Source of the DNA: Rhizobium sp. R711
GTDB lineage: Bacteria > Pseudomonadota > Alphaproteobacteria > Rhizobiales > Rhizobiaceae
Assembly: GCF_002211365.1 (NCBI RefSeq)
Contig: NZ_LOKZ01000038.1
Coordinates: 177,230 to 241,229, forward strand
Direction: 5' to 3'
Length of the DNA stretch: 64,000 bases
Shown here: in pieces, positions 38,263 through 46,872 of the stretch
Layout of the letters: each line of letters opens with the position of its first letter
Numbering within the stretch: position 1 is the first letter of the stretch
Translations under genes and position numbers: made by a program
The notes under the pieces: model-generated
The model's database searches: none
Told to the model about the DNA's origin: nothing
The model's input: the letters and a program-made list of their open reading frames with translations, nothing else

Positions 38263-39300
38263 ATGTCGAACATGATGAAGGCACTGGTCAAAACGAAACC
38301 GGAAGTCGGGCTTTGGATGGAGCATGTCCCGGTTCCCGAGGTCGGGCCGAACGACGTGCTGATCAAGGTGAAGAAGTCCGCGATCTGCGGCACCGATGTC
38401 CATATCTGGAACTGGGACCAGTGGGCGCAGAAGACCATTCCGGTGCCGATGGTGGTCGGCCACGAATTCTGCGGCGAGATTTCGCAAATTGGTTCGGCCG
38501 TCACGAAATACCATGTCGGCGAGCGCGTCTCCGGCGAGGGACACATCGTTTGCGGCAAGTGTCGCAACTGCCGCGCGGGCAGGGGGCATCTGTGCCGCAA
38601 TACGCTTGGCGTCGGTGTCAACCGTCCCGGTTCCTTCGGCGAGTTCGTCTGCATTCCCGAGGCGAACGTGGTGCCGATCCCTGATGATATTCCCGATGAG
38701 ATCGCCGCGATCTTCGATCCGTTCGGGAATGCGGTGCACACGGCGCTTTCCTTCGACCTCGTCGGCGAGGATGTGCTTGTCACCGGCGCCGGGCCGATCG
38801 GCATTATGGGAGCGCTGGTCGCCAAGCGATCGGGCGCCCGCAAGGTGGTCATTACCGACATCAACCCGCATCGGCTTGATCTCGCCCGCAAACTCGGCAT
38901 CGATTATGTCGTCGATGCCTCGAAGGAGAACCTTGCTGATGTGATGAAGTCGATCGGCATGACCGAGGGCTTCGACGTCGGGCTGGAAATGTCCGGGGCA
39001 GCACCGGCTTTTCGCGACATGATCGACAAGATGAACAACGGCGGCAAGATCGCTATCCTCGGCATTGCGCCCGCCGGTTTCGAGATCGATTGGAACAAAG
39101 TCATCTTCAAGATGCTTAATCTGAAGGGCATCTACGGCCGCGAGATGTTCGAGACCTGGTACAAGATGATTGCCTTTGTGCAAGGCGGGCTGGATTTGTC
39201 GCCCGTGATCACGCACCGGATTGGAATCGACGATTTCCGGGAAGGATTCGAGGCGATGCGCTCGGGCAACTCGGGCAAGGTCGTTATGGATTGGAACTGA
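38263..39300 (+). CDS. tdh: L-threonine 3-dehydrogenase
   Basis: A 345-residue zinc MDR dehydrogenase. Zinc ligands appear in KSAICGTDVHIWNWDQW and VVGHEFCGEI; structural cysteines in CGKCRNCRAGRGHLC; the NAD site is VLVTGAGPIGIMGALVAKRSGA. The WNWDQW segment is typical of Tdh, separating it from polyol dehydrogenases. It oxidises threonine to 2-amino-3-ketobutyrate, which Kbl cleaves. Same transcript as kbl and the gfa gene nine bases downstream. Confidence 0.96.
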   Translation: MSNMMKALVKTKPEVGLWMEHVPVPEVGPNDVLIKVKKSAICGTDVHIWNWDQWAQKTIPVPMVVGHEFCGEISQIGSAVTKYHVGERVSGEGHIVCGKCRNCRAGRGHLCRNTLGVGVNRPGSFGEFVCIPEANVVPIPDDIPDEIAAIFDPFGNAVHTALSFDLVGEDVLVTGAGPIGIMGALVAKRSGARKVVITDINPHRLDLARKLGIDYVVDASKENLADVMKSIGMTEGFDVGLEMSGAAPAFRDMIDKMNNGGKIAILGIAPAGFEIDWNKVIFKMLNLKGIYGREMFETWYKMIAFVQGGLDLSPVITHRIGIDDFREGFEAMRSGNSGKVVMDWN

Positions 39301-39309
39301 GGAGGATCG

Positions 39310-39657
39310 ATGCTTTACGAAGGAAGCTGCCATTGCGGCAAAATCGAATTTGAAGTGGAGGGAGAGTTGACTTCGGCTCTCGACTGCAATTGCTCGCTGT
39401 GCCGGCGGCGCGGGGGACTGTTGGCCTTCGTGCCGCGCGACAAGTTCACCCTGAAAACGCCCCGCGAGAACCTGTCGACCTATACGTTCAACACGCACAC
39501 GATCCAGCACCGCTTCTGCGGCACGTGCGGCATCGCTCCTTTTGCGGAAGCCAAAATGCCTGACGGCGCCGAGATGGCCTGTATCAACGTCCGCTGCATT
39601 CCCGCGGTCGATCTTGCAAGTCTGGAGATCCAACCCTGGGATGGGCAATCTCATTAA
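39310..39657 (+). CDS. GFA-family zinc protein (formaldehyde-activating enzyme-like)
   Basis: A 115-residue protein of the Gfa/CENP-V fold. The zinc-binding cysteines sit in GSCHCGKIEF, DCNCSLCRRRG and HRFCGTCGIAPF, the three-part pattern of the family. The founding member accelerates glutathione-formaldehyde adduct formation, but most relatives have no proven activity. GGAGG just before the ATG, and only nine bases from the tdh stop, show it belongs to the kbl-tdh operon. Its link to threonine or glycine metabolism is unexplained. Confidence 0.87.
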   Translation: MLYEGSCHCGKIEFEVEGELTSALDCNCSLCRRRGGLLAFVPRDKFTLKTPRENLSTYTFNTHTIQHRFCGTCGIAPFAEAKMPDGAEMACINVRCIPAVDLASLEIQPWDGQSH

Positions 39658-40112
39658 AGCTTGCCCAACACGAACAACTGGCAGCGGGCACCACGAATCT
39701 TGGCGGCAACTTTGCCGCCTAAGAAGAATGCCGGCCGCTCTTGTCTTCTTGTGGTGACATCCTATCTAAGCTTGGCAATCGCTTGAGCGGTTCCGGGCCT
39801 GTGGATAAGGCTTTTTCCGGGTTTTCTGAGGCTTTTTTGCTAGAAAAGCTTGACGAGAACAAAAAATGTGGGAATCACCGTTCAACTTGGAAAGCGGTGA
39901 ACTGGGTCAAGGGCGGATCGCACAACCATGGCCGGACATATGATGACTTTTAAGTTCTGTCGTCCGGCGCCGGCAATCGTGGTTAATCAGGCATTAAATC
40001 TCATCGCATTAGGTGGGACTAGGTGATTCGAGACGGTCGTTTGCGGCGTATCGGCTGCGCACGGCCGTTCACTGCGGCGAGTTTGAATAGCGTCAGGAAG
40101 GCGACGACATAA
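39658..40112. other. Intergenic region upstream of rpoD
   Basis: About 455 bp without a convincing gene. An inverted repeat GGCGGCAA-ct-TTGCCGCC at 39702-39719 may mark the end of the kbl-tdh-gfa transcript but lacks a T-run. A CTTGAC element near 39848 could be part of an rpoD promoter; its -10 partner is not clear. Confidence 0.45.
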
Positions 40113-42164
40113 ATGGCAACGAAGGTCAAAGAGAACGAAGAAGCGGAAGTCGAACGCGACGGCGGCACCGACGGCCCTCTTCTCGATCTTTCCGATGACG
40201 CGGTCAAGAAGATGATCAAGGCCGCGAAGAAGCGCGGCTACGTTACGATGGACGAGTTGAACGCCGTTTTGCCGTCCGAAGAAGTGACGTCCGAGCAGAT
40301 CGAAGACACGATGTCGATGCTGTCGGACATGGGCATCAACGTCATCGAGGACGAAGAAGCCGAGGAAGCCACTGCCGGCGGCGACGATGATGATTCCGGC
40401 TCCGACGAGGAAAGCGAAGGCGGCGAGCTCGCACCTTCCGGCGGCACCGCTCTTGCGACCGCCAAGAAGAAAGAGCCGACTGATCGCACCGACGATCCGG
40501 TGCGCATGTATCTGCGTGAAATGGGTTCGGTGGAACTGCTCTCGCGCGAAGGCGAAATTGCGATCGCAAAGCGCATCGAGGCCGGCCGCGAGACAATGAT
40601 CGGTGGCCTCTGTGAGAGCCCGCTGACGTTCCAGGCGCTGATCATCTGGCGCGATGAACTGAACGAAGGCACGACGCTGCTGCGCGAGATCATCGATCTC
40701 GAAACGACCTATTCCGGTCCGGAAGCCAAGGCTGCGCCGCAGTTCCAGAGCCCCGAGAAGATCGAGGCTGACCGCAAAGCCGCCGAGGAGAAGGAAAAGA
40801 CGCGCCGTGTTCGCTCCGGCGACGACGACATCACCAATGTCGGCGGCGAGGGCCTGCCTCCGGAAGAGGAAGAAGAGGACGAAGACGAGTCCAACCTGTC
40901 GCTCGCCGCCATGGAAGCGGAACTGCGTCCGCAGGTCATGGAAACGCTCGACATCATTGCCGAGACCTACAAGAAGCTGCGCAAGCTGCAGGACCAGCAG
41001 GTCGAGCAGCGTCTCGCTGCCACCGGCACGCTGTCGTCCGCCCAGGAGCGCCGCTACAAGGAACTCAAGGATGAGCTCATCAAGGCCGTCAAGTCTCTGT
41101 CGCTGAACCAGAACCGCATCGATGCCCTCGTTGAGCAGCTCTACGACATCAACAAGCGCCTCGTTCAGAACGAAGGCCGCCTGCTGCGTCTGGCTGAATC
41201 CTACGGCGTCAAGCGTGACTCGTTCCTCGAACAGTATCAGGGCGCCGAGCTCGATCCGAACTGGATGAAGTCGATCGGCAATCTGGCGGCACGCGGCTGG
41301 AAGGAATTCGCCAAGGGCGAAAACACGACGATCCGCGACATCCGCCAGGAGATCCAGAATCTCGCAACCGAAACCGGCATCTCGATCTCGGAATTCCGCC
41401 GTATCGTGCACATGGTGCAGAAGGGCGAGCGCGAAGCACGTATCGCCAAGAAGGAAATGGTCGAAGCGAACCTTCGCCTCGTCATCTCCATCGCCAAGAA
41501 GTACACGAACCGTGGCCTGCAGTTCCTCGACCTCATTCAGGAAGGCAACATCGGCCTGATGAAGGCGGTCGACAAGTTCGAATACCGCCGCGGCTACAAG
41601 TTCTCGACCTATGCGACGTGGTGGATCCGTCAGGCGATCACCCGCTCGATCGCCGACCAGGCCCGCACGATCCGTATTCCGGTGCACATGATCGAAACGA
41701 TCAACAAGATCGTTCGTACCTCGCGCCAGATGCTGCATGAAATCGGTCGCGAGCCGACGCCGGAAGAACTGGCCGAAAAGCTCGCCATGCCGCTCGAAAA
41801 GGTCCGCAAGGTCCTGAAGATCGCCAAGGAGCCGATCTCGCTCGAAACCCCCGTGGGCGACGAAGAAGATTCACACCTCGGCGATTTCATCGAGGACAAG
41901 AACGCACTTCTGCCGATCGATGCCGCCATCCAGGCGAATCTGCGCGAGACAACGACGCGTGTTCTGGCATCGCTGACGCCGCGCGAAGAGCGCGTCCTGC
42001 GTATGCGCTTCGGTATCGGCATGAACACCGACCACACGCTTGAAGAAGTCGGCCAGCAGTTCTCGGTCACCCGCGAACGTATTCGCCAGATCGAGGCGAA
42101 GGCACTGCGCAAGCTGAAGCATCCGAGCCGCTCGCGCAAACTGCGCAGCTTCCTGGACAGCTAA
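40113..42164 (+). CDS. rpoD: Primary sigma factor RpoD/SigA
   Basis: A 683-residue primary sigma-70. N-terminal region 1.1 (DLSDDAVKKMIKAAKKRGYVTMDELNAVLP), an acidic stretch (DEEAEEATAGGDDDDSGSDEES), region 1.2 (DDPVRMYLREMGSVELLSREGEIAIAKRIE), a non-conserved region about residues 210-400, then region 2 with NLRLVISIAKKYTNRGLQFLDLIQEGNIGLMKAVDKFEYRRGYKFSTYATWWIRQAI and region 4 with GEEVGQQF-like EEVGQQFSVTRERIRQIEAKALRKLKHPSRS. It directs RNA polymerase to housekeeping promoters. Stop is followed by a strong terminator. Confidence 0.98.
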   Translation: MATKVKENEEAEVERDGGTDGPLLDLSDDAVKKMIKAAKKRGYVTMDELNAVLPSEEVTSEQIEDTMSMLSDMGINVIEDEEAEEATAGGDDDDSGSDEESEGGELAPSGGTALATAKKKEPTDRTDDPVRMYLREMGSVELLSREGEIAIAKRIEAGRETMIGGLCESPLTFQALIIWRDELNEGTTLLREIIDLETTYSGPEAKAAPQFQSPEKIEADRKAAEEKEKTRRVRSGDDDITNVGGEGLPPEEEEEDEDESNLSLAAMEAELRPQVMETLDIIAETYKKLRKLQDQQVEQRLAATGTLSSAQERRYKELKDELIKAVKSLSLNQNRIDALVEQLYDINKRLVQNEGRLLRLAESYGVKRDSFLEQYQGAELDPNWMKSIGNLAARGWKEFAKGENTTIRDIRQEIQNLATETGISISEFRRIVHMVQKGEREARIAKKEMVEANLRLVISIAKKYTNRGLQFLDLIQEGNIGLMKAVDKFEYRRGYKFSTYATWWIRQAITRSIADQARTIRIPVHMIETINKIVRTSRQMLHEIGREPTPEELAEKLAMPLEKVRKVLKIAKEPISLETPVGDEEDSHLGDFIEDKNALLPIDAAIQANLRETTTRVLASLTPREERVLRMRFGIGMNTDHTLEEVGQQFSVTRERIRQIEAKALRKLKHPSRSRKLRSFLDS

Positions 42165-42191
42165 GCTTCCATCTTCGACCAAATGCATCCG

Positions 42192-42222
42192 AAAGCCGGG
42201 CCTTGTGCCCGGCTTTTGCTTT
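42192..42222 (+). terminator. Rho-independent terminator of rpoD
   Basis: AAAGCCGGGC-cttgt-GCCCGGCTTT followed by TGCTTTT, 28 bp downstream of the rpoD stop. Confidence 0.88.
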
Positions 42223-42374
42223 TGGCGCGCGTCCGCGGGCCACGGTGTTTCTTGTTGTCGAATGGGGACAGGAGTAAGGTACATTCCACGGGGGACAGGA
42301 CCGACCACAGCGCATGAGCGAAGGTCGCCATAGCCTGTTGCGTAGGGCCAAAACCCTCCGTGTGGAGGTGTGCA

Positions 42375-42668
42375 ATGACCACTTATGTCATGCTTATCAA
42401 CTGGACAGATCAAGGCATTCGCACTGCACGCGACTCGGCAAAGAGACTGGACGCAGCAAAGAAGGCGCTCGGTGATATGGGCGGCTCCTTCAAGAATTTC
42501 TTTCTGACGATGGGCGACTACGACATGGTTGCCGTCTGCGAGGCGCCGGACGATGCTGTGATGGCACGGTTCACCCTGCAGCTTGCGACGGCAGGCAATG
42601 TGCGCACGCGAACGTTGAAGGCATTTCCTGAGGCCGCCTACCGCGAGATCATAGGGTCGCTCGGATAG
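42375..42668 (+). CDS. GYD-domain protein
   Basis: A 97-residue GYD-domain protein, function unknown. The defining elements are TYVMLINWTDQGIRTARDSAKR at the N-terminus and the FLTMGDYDMVAVCEAPDD core (GDYD being the name-giving motif variant). The fold resembles dimeric alpha-beta barrel proteins. GGAGG six bases before ATG 42375 is a strong ribosome site. It is monocistronic between the rpoD terminator and a second terminator-like hairpin. Confidence 0.85.
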   Translation: MTTYVMLINWTDQGIRTARDSAKRLDAAKKALGDMGGSFKNFFLTMGDYDMVAVCEAPDDAVMARFTLQLATAGNVRTRTLKAFPEAAYREIIGSLG

Positions 42669-42720
42669 CCTTGGGAGGCGGCACGGCCCAGGGCAACCAC
42701 TGCAAAGATGTGGATGATGG

Positions 42721-42764
42721 GTCGCACGGACGCGGTCGCGTCCGTGCGACAAGAGGCTTTTTTG
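42721..42764 (+). terminator. Long hairpin, probable terminator after the GYD gene
   Basis: A perfect 13-bp stem, GTCGCACGGACGC-ggtc-GCGTCCGTGCGAC (42721-42750), followed after seven bases by a TTTTTT run. It sits between the GYD gene and the DUF930 gene. The gap between stem and T-run is longer than usual. Confidence 0.65.
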
Positions 42765-42833
42765 TTTTACGGCTTGATGATGCCTTCTTAAAAGGCCACA
42801 TCCGTAGCGTGGCGTAGGGCATCGTTCATAGGT

Positions 42834-44009
42834 ATGCAGCAGGTTTCGGCGAAGAAGTGGGGCGTATTCGGCTGGGGCATCGTGGCCTCCGTGCTGTTGC
42901 ACCTTGCCGTCGTCGCCTTCTTTCTCGTGAAGCTGCCCGTGCCTGCTCCCCAGCCGGAGGAGGAGACGGTCAGTGTCGACCTCGTGCCGCCGCCTGAGGA
43001 GAAGAAGCCCGAGGAGAAGGCGCCGGAGCTGAAGATGCCGGAGGAGCCCAAGCCCGAAGAGCCTAAGCCGGAAGAGAAGAAGGCGGAAGAAAAGCCGGTT
43101 GAGAAGCCCCCGGAACCGCCGAAGCAAGAGAAGGCTGAGCAACCGCCGCCTCCGCCTCCGCCCGAGCAGGCAAAGGCGCCAGAAGAGAAGCCGCCGGAAA
43201 AGCCTCCGGAAGCAACTGCAAAGGATGCCCAATCCAAGGAGCAGGCTGCAAAGCCGCAGCCCCTGCCGGTGCTGCGGCCCGTGACGGAATTTGGCGACAA
43301 GGATACCGGACCGGAAAAATCGACTGAGGGAGATGCGTCCGCCGCCGGCGTGAAGTCGGATACGCCGAAGCCTTTACCGGAGACCAAGCCTGCGCCCCAG
43401 GAGGATCAGGCGAAGTCGGAGGAAACGGCACAGGCGGCCAAGGCACCTGAAAGTAAGGACCCGCTGGCCAATCCGGTTCCTGATGATGTCGAACTCCCGC
43501 AGGTCGACCTGGCGGATAGCCATGCCGAGAAGAACGGCCCTGCCGCCGGAGCCGAAAGCGAGGCCAAGACGAGCTTCGAGCAGCAAAAACCGCCTGCTGC
43601 CGCAAAACCCGATGCGACGGCAACTGCCCGGGCGGACAAGCCGATCGAACTGACGGAGGCGAAGACACTCTTCTCGCAGAACATGACGAACGACCCGGTG
43701 GCGCGAACCGCAATGGGTGATCTGCCGCGCCGTGCTCGTGTGGCCGAACTGTGCAGTTCGGAGCTGCGTCAGCAATTGATACACTCGCCGCCGGGGTATA
43801 GCCCTGAAATGGTACCGCGCGCTGGATTGGCGCAGGGAACCGTCCTTGAACTGAGGGGAGTTGCATTCCGTGCCAGTGCCCGCTGGTATGATCTAAGCTT
43901 TCGATGCGAAGTCGATGCCGATGCTACAAAGGTCGTATCCTTTGCTTACGACGTGGGAAATCCGATTCCGAAGAGCCAATGGAAGAGTCGAGGGCTTCCA
44001 AGCTTTTGA
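42834..44009 (+). CDS. DUF930 protein with TonB-like proline/glutamate-rich linker
   Basis: A 391-residue protein with an N-in membrane anchor (GWGIVASVLLHLAVVAFFLVKL, residues about 13-34), a long Pro/Glu/Lys-rich region (about 40-290: PEEKKPEEKAPELK and similar repeats) like the periplasm-spanning part of TonB or TolA, and a compact C-terminal DUF930 domain (from about 295: FSQNMTNDPVARTAMGDLPRRARVAELCSSELRQQL through WYDLSFRCEVDADATKVVSFAYDVG). Two cysteines in the C-domain could form a disulfide. The role is unknown; it probably spans the periplasm from the inner membrane. No ExbB/ExbD genes are present nearby. Confidence 0.82.
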   Translation: MQQVSAKKWGVFGWGIVASVLLHLAVVAFFLVKLPVPAPQPEEETVSVDLVPPPEEKKPEEKAPELKMPEEPKPEEPKPEEKKAEEKPVEKPPEPPKQEKAEQPPPPPPPEQAKAPEEKPPEKPPEATAKDAQSKEQAAKPQPLPVLRPVTEFGDKDTGPEKSTEGDASAAGVKSDTPKPLPETKPAPQEDQAKSEETAQAAKAPESKDPLANPVPDDVELPQVDLADSHAEKNGPAAGAESEAKTSFEQQKPPAAAKPDATATARADKPIELTEAKTLFSQNMTNDPVARTAMGDLPRRARVAELCSSELRQQLIHSPPGYSPEMVPRAGLAQGTVLELRGVAFRASARWYDLSFRCEVDADATKVVSFAYDVGNPIPKSQWKSRGLPSF

Positions 44010-44112
44010 CTGTGGGAAAGGCCGCTGCGAAACTGGCTCCAGTTCGGCACAAGACAGCCGGGATAGCTTTGCCTCATCGCCACATGTCAGTGGCGCGTGA
44101 AAGGACAATGAA

Positions 44113-44274
44113 ATGTCGAACGAAATCGAGCGCTTCTTCGAACGACAGGATGAAGCAACCAAGGCTGCCTTTGTCGAGAATCGCGGGGACGAGCTTACCG
44201 ACATCCTGGTCGCCGCGCTTGAGGACGTTTTTGCGATTCTTGCCGGCGACGATCTTTGCGAAACGATCCATTGA
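44113..44274 (+). CDS. Small acidic 53-residue protein
   Basis: ATG 44113 to TGA 44272-44274 encodes MSNEIERFFERQDEATK then AAFVENRGDELTDILV and ends LCETIH. AAGGA seven bases upstream is a well-placed ribosome site. Composition is acidic and helical, with no signal peptide or membrane span. It lies 103 bp after the DUF930 gene on the same strand and before an AraC gene. The length, ribosome site and balanced codon use argue for a real gene; I do not recognise a family. Confidence 0.6.
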   Translation: MSNEIERFFERQDEATKAAFVENRGDELTDILVAALEDVFAILAGDDLCETIH

Positions 44275-44373
44275 TCAGCCACGGGCATTGATCGCTGACG
44301 CGCTCGCCCCCCACCTTCGCATTGTTTTCAGTGGCCTACGCTGGCACTATGCGTCGTTCGCTCGGAAGCGCAC

Positions 44374-45174
44374 ATGGCTCGCAATCAATTTCGCATGTTC
44401 AGGTCAGCCATCCCCGGCATCGAGGCGGTCGCGGCCGATAGCAACCAAAGCTTCGCGCGCCATACGCATGAGCAGTTCGGCATCGGGCTGGTTTCGTCAG
44501 GTGCGCAAAAGTCCCTGAGTGGTCGCGGCATGGTCGAGGCGAGTGCTGGCGATATCATCACGGTCAACCCGAATGAAGTGCATGACGGCACGCCGATCGG
44601 TGAGGGCCGGTCTTGGCGGATACTCTACTTCGATCCCGATATGATCGCTGCCTACGTGTGCGAGATTACCGAGGGACGACGATCGGCTGTCGAGATTTCT
44701 CATCCGGTCCTGCATGACCAAGCGATCGCCATGCACTTCGACGCGGCCTTCTCGCTTGTGACCAATGCGGACGAGCATGGATTAAAGCGTGAGGAAGCAC
44801 TTCTTGAACTCGTCGCTCGTGTTGTCGCGGAAGCAGCGCCAGGGGATGGGCAGGCGGCTCCTCTGTCCATCCTGAGGGCCAAGGAGTTGATTGACTGCGA
44901 TCCGACGGCCTCGATCTCGCTGTCCGACCTTGCCCGCACAAGTCGGCTGAGCCGGTTTCAGGTGTTGCGAGGCTTCGCCAAGGCGACCGGCATGACGCCG
45001 CATGCCTATCTGGTTCAGCGCCGCATCCATCTTGCCCGACGTCTAATTGCCGGCGGCACGCCCTTGGCGGAAGCTGCCGTTGGCAGCGGCTTCGTCGACC
45101 AGAGCCACATGACGCGGGTGTTCGTGCGCAAGTATGGCGTCTCTCCACGCGCCTATGCGAATGCGGTCGCCTGA
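44374..45174 (+). CDS. AraC-family transcriptional regulator
   Basis: A 266-residue AraC regulator. The N-terminal part is a cupin-type sensing domain (ARHTHEQFGIGLVSSGAQKSLSGRG, GDIITVNPNEVHDGTP), and the C-terminus holds two HTHs: SLSDLARTSRLSRFQVLRGFAKATGMTPHAYLVQRRIHLARRLI and PLAEAAVGSGFVDQSHMTRVFVRKYGVSPRAY. It is followed 70 bp downstream by an EamA-type exporter, a common regulator-transporter pairing. The effector is unknown. Confidence 0.92.
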   Translation: MARNQFRMFRSAIPGIEAVAADSNQSFARHTHEQFGIGLVSSGAQKSLSGRGMVEASAGDIITVNPNEVHDGTPIGEGRSWRILYFDPDMIAAYVCEITEGRRSAVEISHPVLHDQAIAMHFDAAFSLVTNADEHGLKREEALLELVARVVAEAAPGDGQAAPLSILRAKELIDCDPTASISLSDLARTSRLSRFQVLRGFAKATGMTPHAYLVQRRIHLARRLIAGGTPLAEAAVGSGFVDQSHMTRVFVRKYGVSPRAYANAVA

Positions 45175-45244
45175 CTGCGCCTGCAATTTCATACAAGATC
45201 GCCAGGCGGTTTTCGTTTTTCTTCTGCGCAAACAGGAGAAGATG

Positions 45245-46132
45245 ATGCAGCGACACTTGCAGGGTTACCTCTATCTGACTTTGGCCATGATTACCGTTGG
45301 CAGCACGGTCGTCGCAAGCCGGGTCATCGCGTCTGGTATGCCGCCATTCACCGCGACTGCGCTGCGCTTCGCCGCAGCCTTTCCATTCTTTCTATTGCTG
45401 ATGCGCCTGACCCGGACGCGCTTGCCGAGCTTGCCGCCTCGTGACTGGATCATCCTCGTCGTTCAGGCCGGTGCGGGTAGCGTTGGCTACACAACATTGC
45501 TGATCTCGGGCCTGAAGCTGACCACGGCCGCCGACGCGGGTGTCATCATCGGAACGCTGCCGGTTGTGGCGGGTGCCCTTTCCGTTGTGGTTCTCGGCGA
45601 ACGGCCTGATTCATCGATGGTGCTCGCAATCGCGCTGGCTGCAATCGGCGTTCTCTTCATTGCTCTTTCGCCCGATGCAGGGAGTGGCTCTCTGCTTGGC
45701 AACGCGTTGGTTTTTGGAGCCGTGGTCTGCGAGAGCCTGTTCATACTCCTGAACAAGAACCTCAGTTCACCGATCCCGGCGCTGACGCAATCGGCGCTGA
45801 TGACGGGGATCGGCTTCGTCGTTGCCATGGTAGTGACCGCTGGGGTGGAAGGGGTGCCGAACACATTTCCAGTAGGCGCGACGTCGGCGGTTATCTATTA
45901 CGCACTGGTGCCGACCGTTGCCGGCTTCATTCTCTGGTACGCGGGAGCGGAGCGTGTGAGTGGTGTTGAGGCGTCGCTTTTCACGGCGGTCGCGCCGGTC
46001 TCTGCGCTGTTAATGGCTTTTGTGGTGCTCGGTGAGCCGCTTTCCGGATACCACATCGGCGGCGTCGGGTGCGTGCTGGCGGCTGTCCTTGGGCTTGGGC
46101 TGTTTCAGCGGCGGGCGGCCACGACCAATTAG
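45245..46132 (+). CDS. EamA/DMT-family transporter
   Basis: A 295-residue, ten-span transporter of the drug/metabolite (EamA) superfamily, with two internal EamA repeats: the first begins YLTLAMITVGSTVVASRVIASGMPPFTATALRF, the second around GNALVFGAVVCESLFILLNKNL. The signature tail VFTAVAPVSALLMAFVVLGEPLSGYHIGG is typical. GGAG is six bases before ATG 45245; ATG 45242 is an alternative. Controlled probably by the adjacent AraC regulator. Exported substrate unknown, usually an amino acid or metabolite. Confidence 0.88.
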   Translation: MQRHLQGYLYLTLAMITVGSTVVASRVIASGMPPFTATALRFAAAFPFFLLLMRLTRTRLPSLPPRDWIILVVQAGAGSVGYTTLLISGLKLTTAADAGVIIGTLPVVAGALSVVVLGERPDSSMVLAIALAAIGVLFIALSPDAGSGSLLGNALVFGAVVCESLFILLNKNLSSPIPALTQSALMTGIGFVVAMVVTAGVEGVPNTFPVGATSAVIYYALVPTVAGFILWYAGAERVSGVEASLFTAVAPVSALLMAFVVLGEPLSGYHIGGVGCVLAAVLGLGLFQRRAATTN

Positions 46133-46279
46133 CGTTGTGCTCGAGCTATCGCCGTCGGAAGAGGGCCGATCGTTCCTGGCTAGAGCGCTGCAGTCTCCGA
46201 AATCCGCAGGAGCCGGGCAGGCTCCTGCAATATGATGTGGCAACTCCTATATTTAATTTCTGACTGAAAGGAGCTGCCG

Positions 46280-46660
46280 ATGTCCGCACAACCGATGAAG
46301 ATTCCGGGTCCCGATCATCCAATCACGGTCAGACCAAATCCGGCGCGCGTCGTCGTAAAGCTGCGCGGGCACATCATTGCCGACAGCCGCAAGGCGCTAA
46401 CGCTGAAAGAAGCGTCCTATCCCGCCGTGCAATACATACCGCGCACCGATGTCGACATGGCGCTTTTCACTCGAAGTGATCACCACACCTATTGCCCTTA
46501 CAAGGGGGAGGCTTCGTATTTTGATATCGTTTTGGGCGGTGAACGCTCCGCAAATGCGGTCTGGACCTATGAAAGTCCGTATGCGGCCGTCAGTGAGATC
46601 GCCGAATATCTGGCTTTCTATCCCGATCGGGTCGATTCTATCGAGGAATTGCCAGGCTAG
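46280..46660 (+). CDS. DUF427 protein
   Basis: A 126-residue DUF427 protein. The family pattern is visible: VVVKLRGHIIADSRKALTLKEASYPAVQYIPRTDVDMALF, then TYCPYKGEASYFDIVLG (the PYKG-Y-D element) and WTYESPYAAVSEIAEYLAFYPDRVD. The fold is a small beta-barrel-like domain of unknown role. AAAGGAGctgccg upstream of ATG 46280 is a good ribosome site. Apparently monocistronic. Confidence 0.87.
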   Translation: MSAQPMKIPGPDHPITVRPNPARVVVKLRGHIIADSRKALTLKEASYPAVQYIPRTDVDMALFTRSDHHTYCPYKGEASYFDIVLGGERSANAVWTYESPYAAVSEIAEYLAFYPDRVDSIEELPG

Positions 46661-46872
46661 CGTCGTTCCAAGGGAGCCGCGGTCGTACGTGAGGACGGTC
46701 CGCCCTAAGGGCAGATATTTCGCCGCGGAAGAGCGGCACGCTTGGAAGGAAACAAGGACTGGTCCGGCAGGGAAACCGGACCAATCCCCGTCACTGATCG
46801 GAGGTCAATCGGATCAGAAAACGCAATACTTCAGCGGCGCCCCAGGTTGATCCAGGGCGCCGGGATTTCAAG

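Noticed and set aside
37012..39654. An uninterrupted 880-codon frame antisense to kbl and tdh
   Set aside because: Codon-bias shadow of two GC-rich sense genes with full family motifs; the antisense product has no recognisable domain and no ribosome site.
39987..41738. A 583-codon antisense frame over rpoD
   Set aside because: Leucine/valine-rich mirror of rpoD codons; the sense strand encodes full sigma-70 regions.
46761..46782. GGTCCGG...CCGGACC inverted repeat before the porin gene end
   Set aside because: No T-run on either strand and no gene boundary that requires it; kept only as a note.
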